A stretch of DNA of 6,278 nucleotides, from the NCBI GenBank assembly GCA_947630635.1, contig CANRIJ010000091.1:1-6278 (forward strand). The letters are read 5' to 3'. How positions within the stretch are numbered: position 1 is the first letter of the stretch; each line of letters opens with the position of its first letter. The position numbers and the translations under genes are program-made. Origin of the DNA: an uncultured Spirochaetaceae bacterium. Lineage in GTDB: Bacteria > Spirochaetota > Spirochaetia > Sphaerochaetales > Sphaerochaetaceae. The notes below the pieces were generated by a model that saw only the letters and a program-made list of their open reading frames with translations, was not told the origin of the DNA and did no database searches. Of the stretch, positions 4,975 to 6,278 are shown piece after piece.

Positions 4975-6278
4975 CTAATCCTCCAGATTGCCCTCTTCGA
5001 GTTCGGCTATCTCCTCGACCTCTTCGTCCTTCTCTTTTTCTCGAGGTTTGGCCTCCTCATCTACAGTGACAGTGCCACCCATTACGCTTAAGAGCATCTT
5101 CATCTTCTCTGATATCTCTTTCTCGGGAGCCACTTCGGTTTCTGCGTCGAACTCTTTGTCTATTCCGGTAAGCTCTCTTATGTGTGTCTTTATAGGATTT
5201 GCATTCTTTCTGAGAATGTCGCGAGAATAGGCGTCTTTTGTATAGAAGACTATCTTATCCTCTAGTTCGCTTATTCTGTTTGATCTCTTGAGTGGCATTT
5301 CAAGGTCTATGCCGCCCTCTTTGAGGCTATCGATAAGTTTTGGTATTAAGAGTGAGGAAAGAGGCATATACTCCTTTCCGCTCTCTTTGTTTATATCGCT
5401 TTTTTCCCGATGGGTCTCCTCCTCGGTTTCATACATCAAGATCATTGGCTCATCGCTACGGGCAGTATCGCTTTCTTCTTGATGGGCTAAGCTCTCGCTC
5501 TTGTCTTTGCTCTCTTCAAGAATCTCTTGTGTTTCTTCTGAAATTGAAGAGGGCGCCTCTATGTCCTCGTTTTTATTCCCTTGAGAGGTTGTTATCTCAA
5601 GCTTGGGTCTCATTATCTCTTTTTTTTTGATTACGTCTTTTCCAGAGGAGATATCCTCCTTTATGGCCTTGATCTCCTTTATGATTCTATCTGGAGAGGA
5701 TAGGTAAGGAAGAGACGATAGGCGGGAGACAAAGAGCTCAAGCTCGAAGCGGGGAGAGAGCGAGTAGCGAATATCCCTATAGAGATTCAGTGCGCCTTTT
5801 AGCGCTCCCTCGACTTGATCGCTTTCTAGGCAATCTGCGATGTTCTTTGCGCTCTCATGCATTGGATTTAACAGAATATCTTCTTTTCTGATTCCCGATT
5901 TCCACATCATGATCGTTCTGAAGAAGTCAGCTGTCTCTTTTACAATCTCCTCAGGCGATACTCCCGCGCTAAAGAGCGCCTCTAGTGCCTTATCTGTGTG
6001 CCCTGTGATGCTGTAGCCTACCAACTCGCTTATCTTATCAAAGCCTGCTAGATTGAGTTTTTCCTCAATCTTCTCGAGTGTGATCTTTCCCTCGGAGAAT
6101 GAGGCTATCTGGTCAAAGAGGGTATAAGCATCTCTCATAGATCCAGAGGCCTCCTTGCTTATCCAGCTAAGGGCATCGTCTTCGGCTTCAATCCCGCTCT
6201 CGCCAGAAGCCTCTCTTAGCTTACTTTTTATAAGCTCCTGGGGAATTAGTTGGAATCTGAATTGCTGGCAGCGGCTCC
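4975..6278 (-). CDS. dnaX: DNA polymerase III subunit tau/gamma (5' part missing)
   Basis: The frame is open from the right edge (first full codon 6276-6274) to TAG at 4977-4975, giving 433 residues; roughly the first 165-170, including the P-loop and zinc module, lie outside. It is the ATPase subunit of the clamp loader and the organiser of the replisome. The first residues SRCQQF are the hallmark (I)RSRCQ of DnaX at the end of AAA+ domain I. The sensor-2 segment GSMRDAYTLFDQ (45-56) lies in the lid domain, and helical collar domain III runs to about residue 200 (ending near FELELFVSRLSSLPYL). A low-complexity Glu/Ser/Lys linker follows (about 200-300), then a tau-specific C-terminal domain (about 300-390) and an acidic tail (EEVEEIAELEEGNLED). 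An internal Met at 6138 is not the start. The in-frame A9 run at codons 217-219 may yield a short gamma form. recR starts two bases after the stop. Confidence 0.96.
   Translation of the reverse strand, partial: SRCQQFRFQLIPQELIKSKLREASGESGIEAEDDALSWISKEASGSMRDAYTLFDQIASFSEGKITLEKIEEKLNLAGFDKISELVGYSITGHTDKALEALFSAGVSPEEIVKETADFFRTIMMWKSGIRKEDILLNPMHESAKNIADCLESDQVEGALKGALNLYRDIRYSLSPRFELELFVSRLSSLPYLSSPDRIIKEIKAIKEDISSGKDVIKKKEIMRPKLEITTSQGNKNEDIEAPSSISEETQEILEESKDKSESLAHQEESDTARSDEPMILMYETEEETHREKSDINKESGKEYMPLSSLLIPKLIDSLKEGGIDLEMPLKRSNRISELEDKIVFYTKDAYSRDILRKNANPIKTHIRELTGIDKEFDAETEVAPEKEISEKMKMLLSVMGGTVTVDEEAKPREKEKDEEVEEIAELEEGNLED
4980..4984 (-). promoter_or_regulatory. Shine-Dalgarno of recR inside the dnaX 3' end
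   Basis: GGAGG on the minus strand lies 7 bases before the recR ATG and within the last codons of dnaX. It fixes the recR start at 4972 and implies that ribosomes finishing full-length tau pass over it. A short gamma form ending near 5597 would stop about 620 bases earlier and not couple to recR. Confidence 0.7.
5620..5628 (-). other. A9 slippage/frameshift site in dnaX
   Basis: On the dnaX coding strand nine consecutive A occupy exactly three Lys codons (ATC AAA AAA AAA GAG), immediately after domain III, the place where the gamma form ends in other bacteria. Adding one A, or a -1 ribosomal shift on A AAA AAA, gives RDNETQA then TGA (5599-5597). Losing one A, or a +1 shift, gives KKKR then TAA (5615-5613). 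Either route yields a clamp-loader-only protein without the tau tail. Thermus thermophilus dnaX is known to use transcriptional slippage on A9, and E. coli uses ribosomal -1 shifting at A AAA AAG. No Shine-Dalgarno-like stimulator at about 10 bases was found; GGAGG lies 26 bases upstream within a 5-bp hairpin (5658-5645). That points more to polymerase slippage than to a ribosomal shift. Confidence 0.6.

Noticed and set aside
4988..5630. Several plus-strand open frames over dnaX
   Set aside because: They are antisense to a highly recognisable dnaX and have Ser-rich, featureless translations with no Shine-Dalgarno pattern.

Overview
The window is a bacterial chromosome segment with tightly packed genes and two opposing transcription blocks. 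Arg codons are mostly AGA/AGG, Ile is often ATA, and the dnaX-recR pair is adjacent. Together with a gluconate 5-dehydrogenase-type end at the left edge, this is compatible with a gut or anaerobic spirochaete (Sphaerochaeta/Treponema-like). That placement is a low-confidence guess; no 16S rRNA or other marker in the window fixes it.

Plus strand, positions 1-4480. First comes the last 81 codons of a short-chain dehydrogenase, very like gluconate 5-dehydrogenase, closed by a strong hairpin (265-293). Next is a stand-alone class III nucleotidyl-cyclase-fold protein (320-1114). Its sequence style matches PycC, the cyclase of the Pycsar anti-phage system, but no TIR or membrane effector lies beside it and its catalytic Asn/Arg region is altered. 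A second, weaker hairpin overlaps its stop codon. After that is a peptide/nickel-type ABC importer module: a lipoprotein substrate-binding protein (1160-2680) and two inner-membrane permeases (2703-3638 and 3635-4480, with an ATGA overlap). No ATPase subunit is encoded here.

Minus strand, positions 6278-4379. This holds the C-terminal two thirds of dnaX (DNA polymerase III tau/gamma, cut by the right edge), followed two bases later by a complete recR. dnaX contains a run of nine A in frame just after the clamp-loader domains, where slippage in either direction gives a stop within about eight codons. That is a strong candidate for making a short gamma-like form. recR and the second permease converge and share 102 bp of coding sequence.

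The points most worth following are the orphan PycC-like cyclase, the A9 site in dnaX, the antisense coding overlap at 4379-4480, and -10-like hexamers placed exactly six bases before two start codons (possible leaderless starts). No tRNA, rRNA, CRISPR array, insertion sequence or attachment site was seen. There is no gene-free stretch over 300 bases; the longest (247-319) is 73 bases and holds a terminator and a ribosome binding site.
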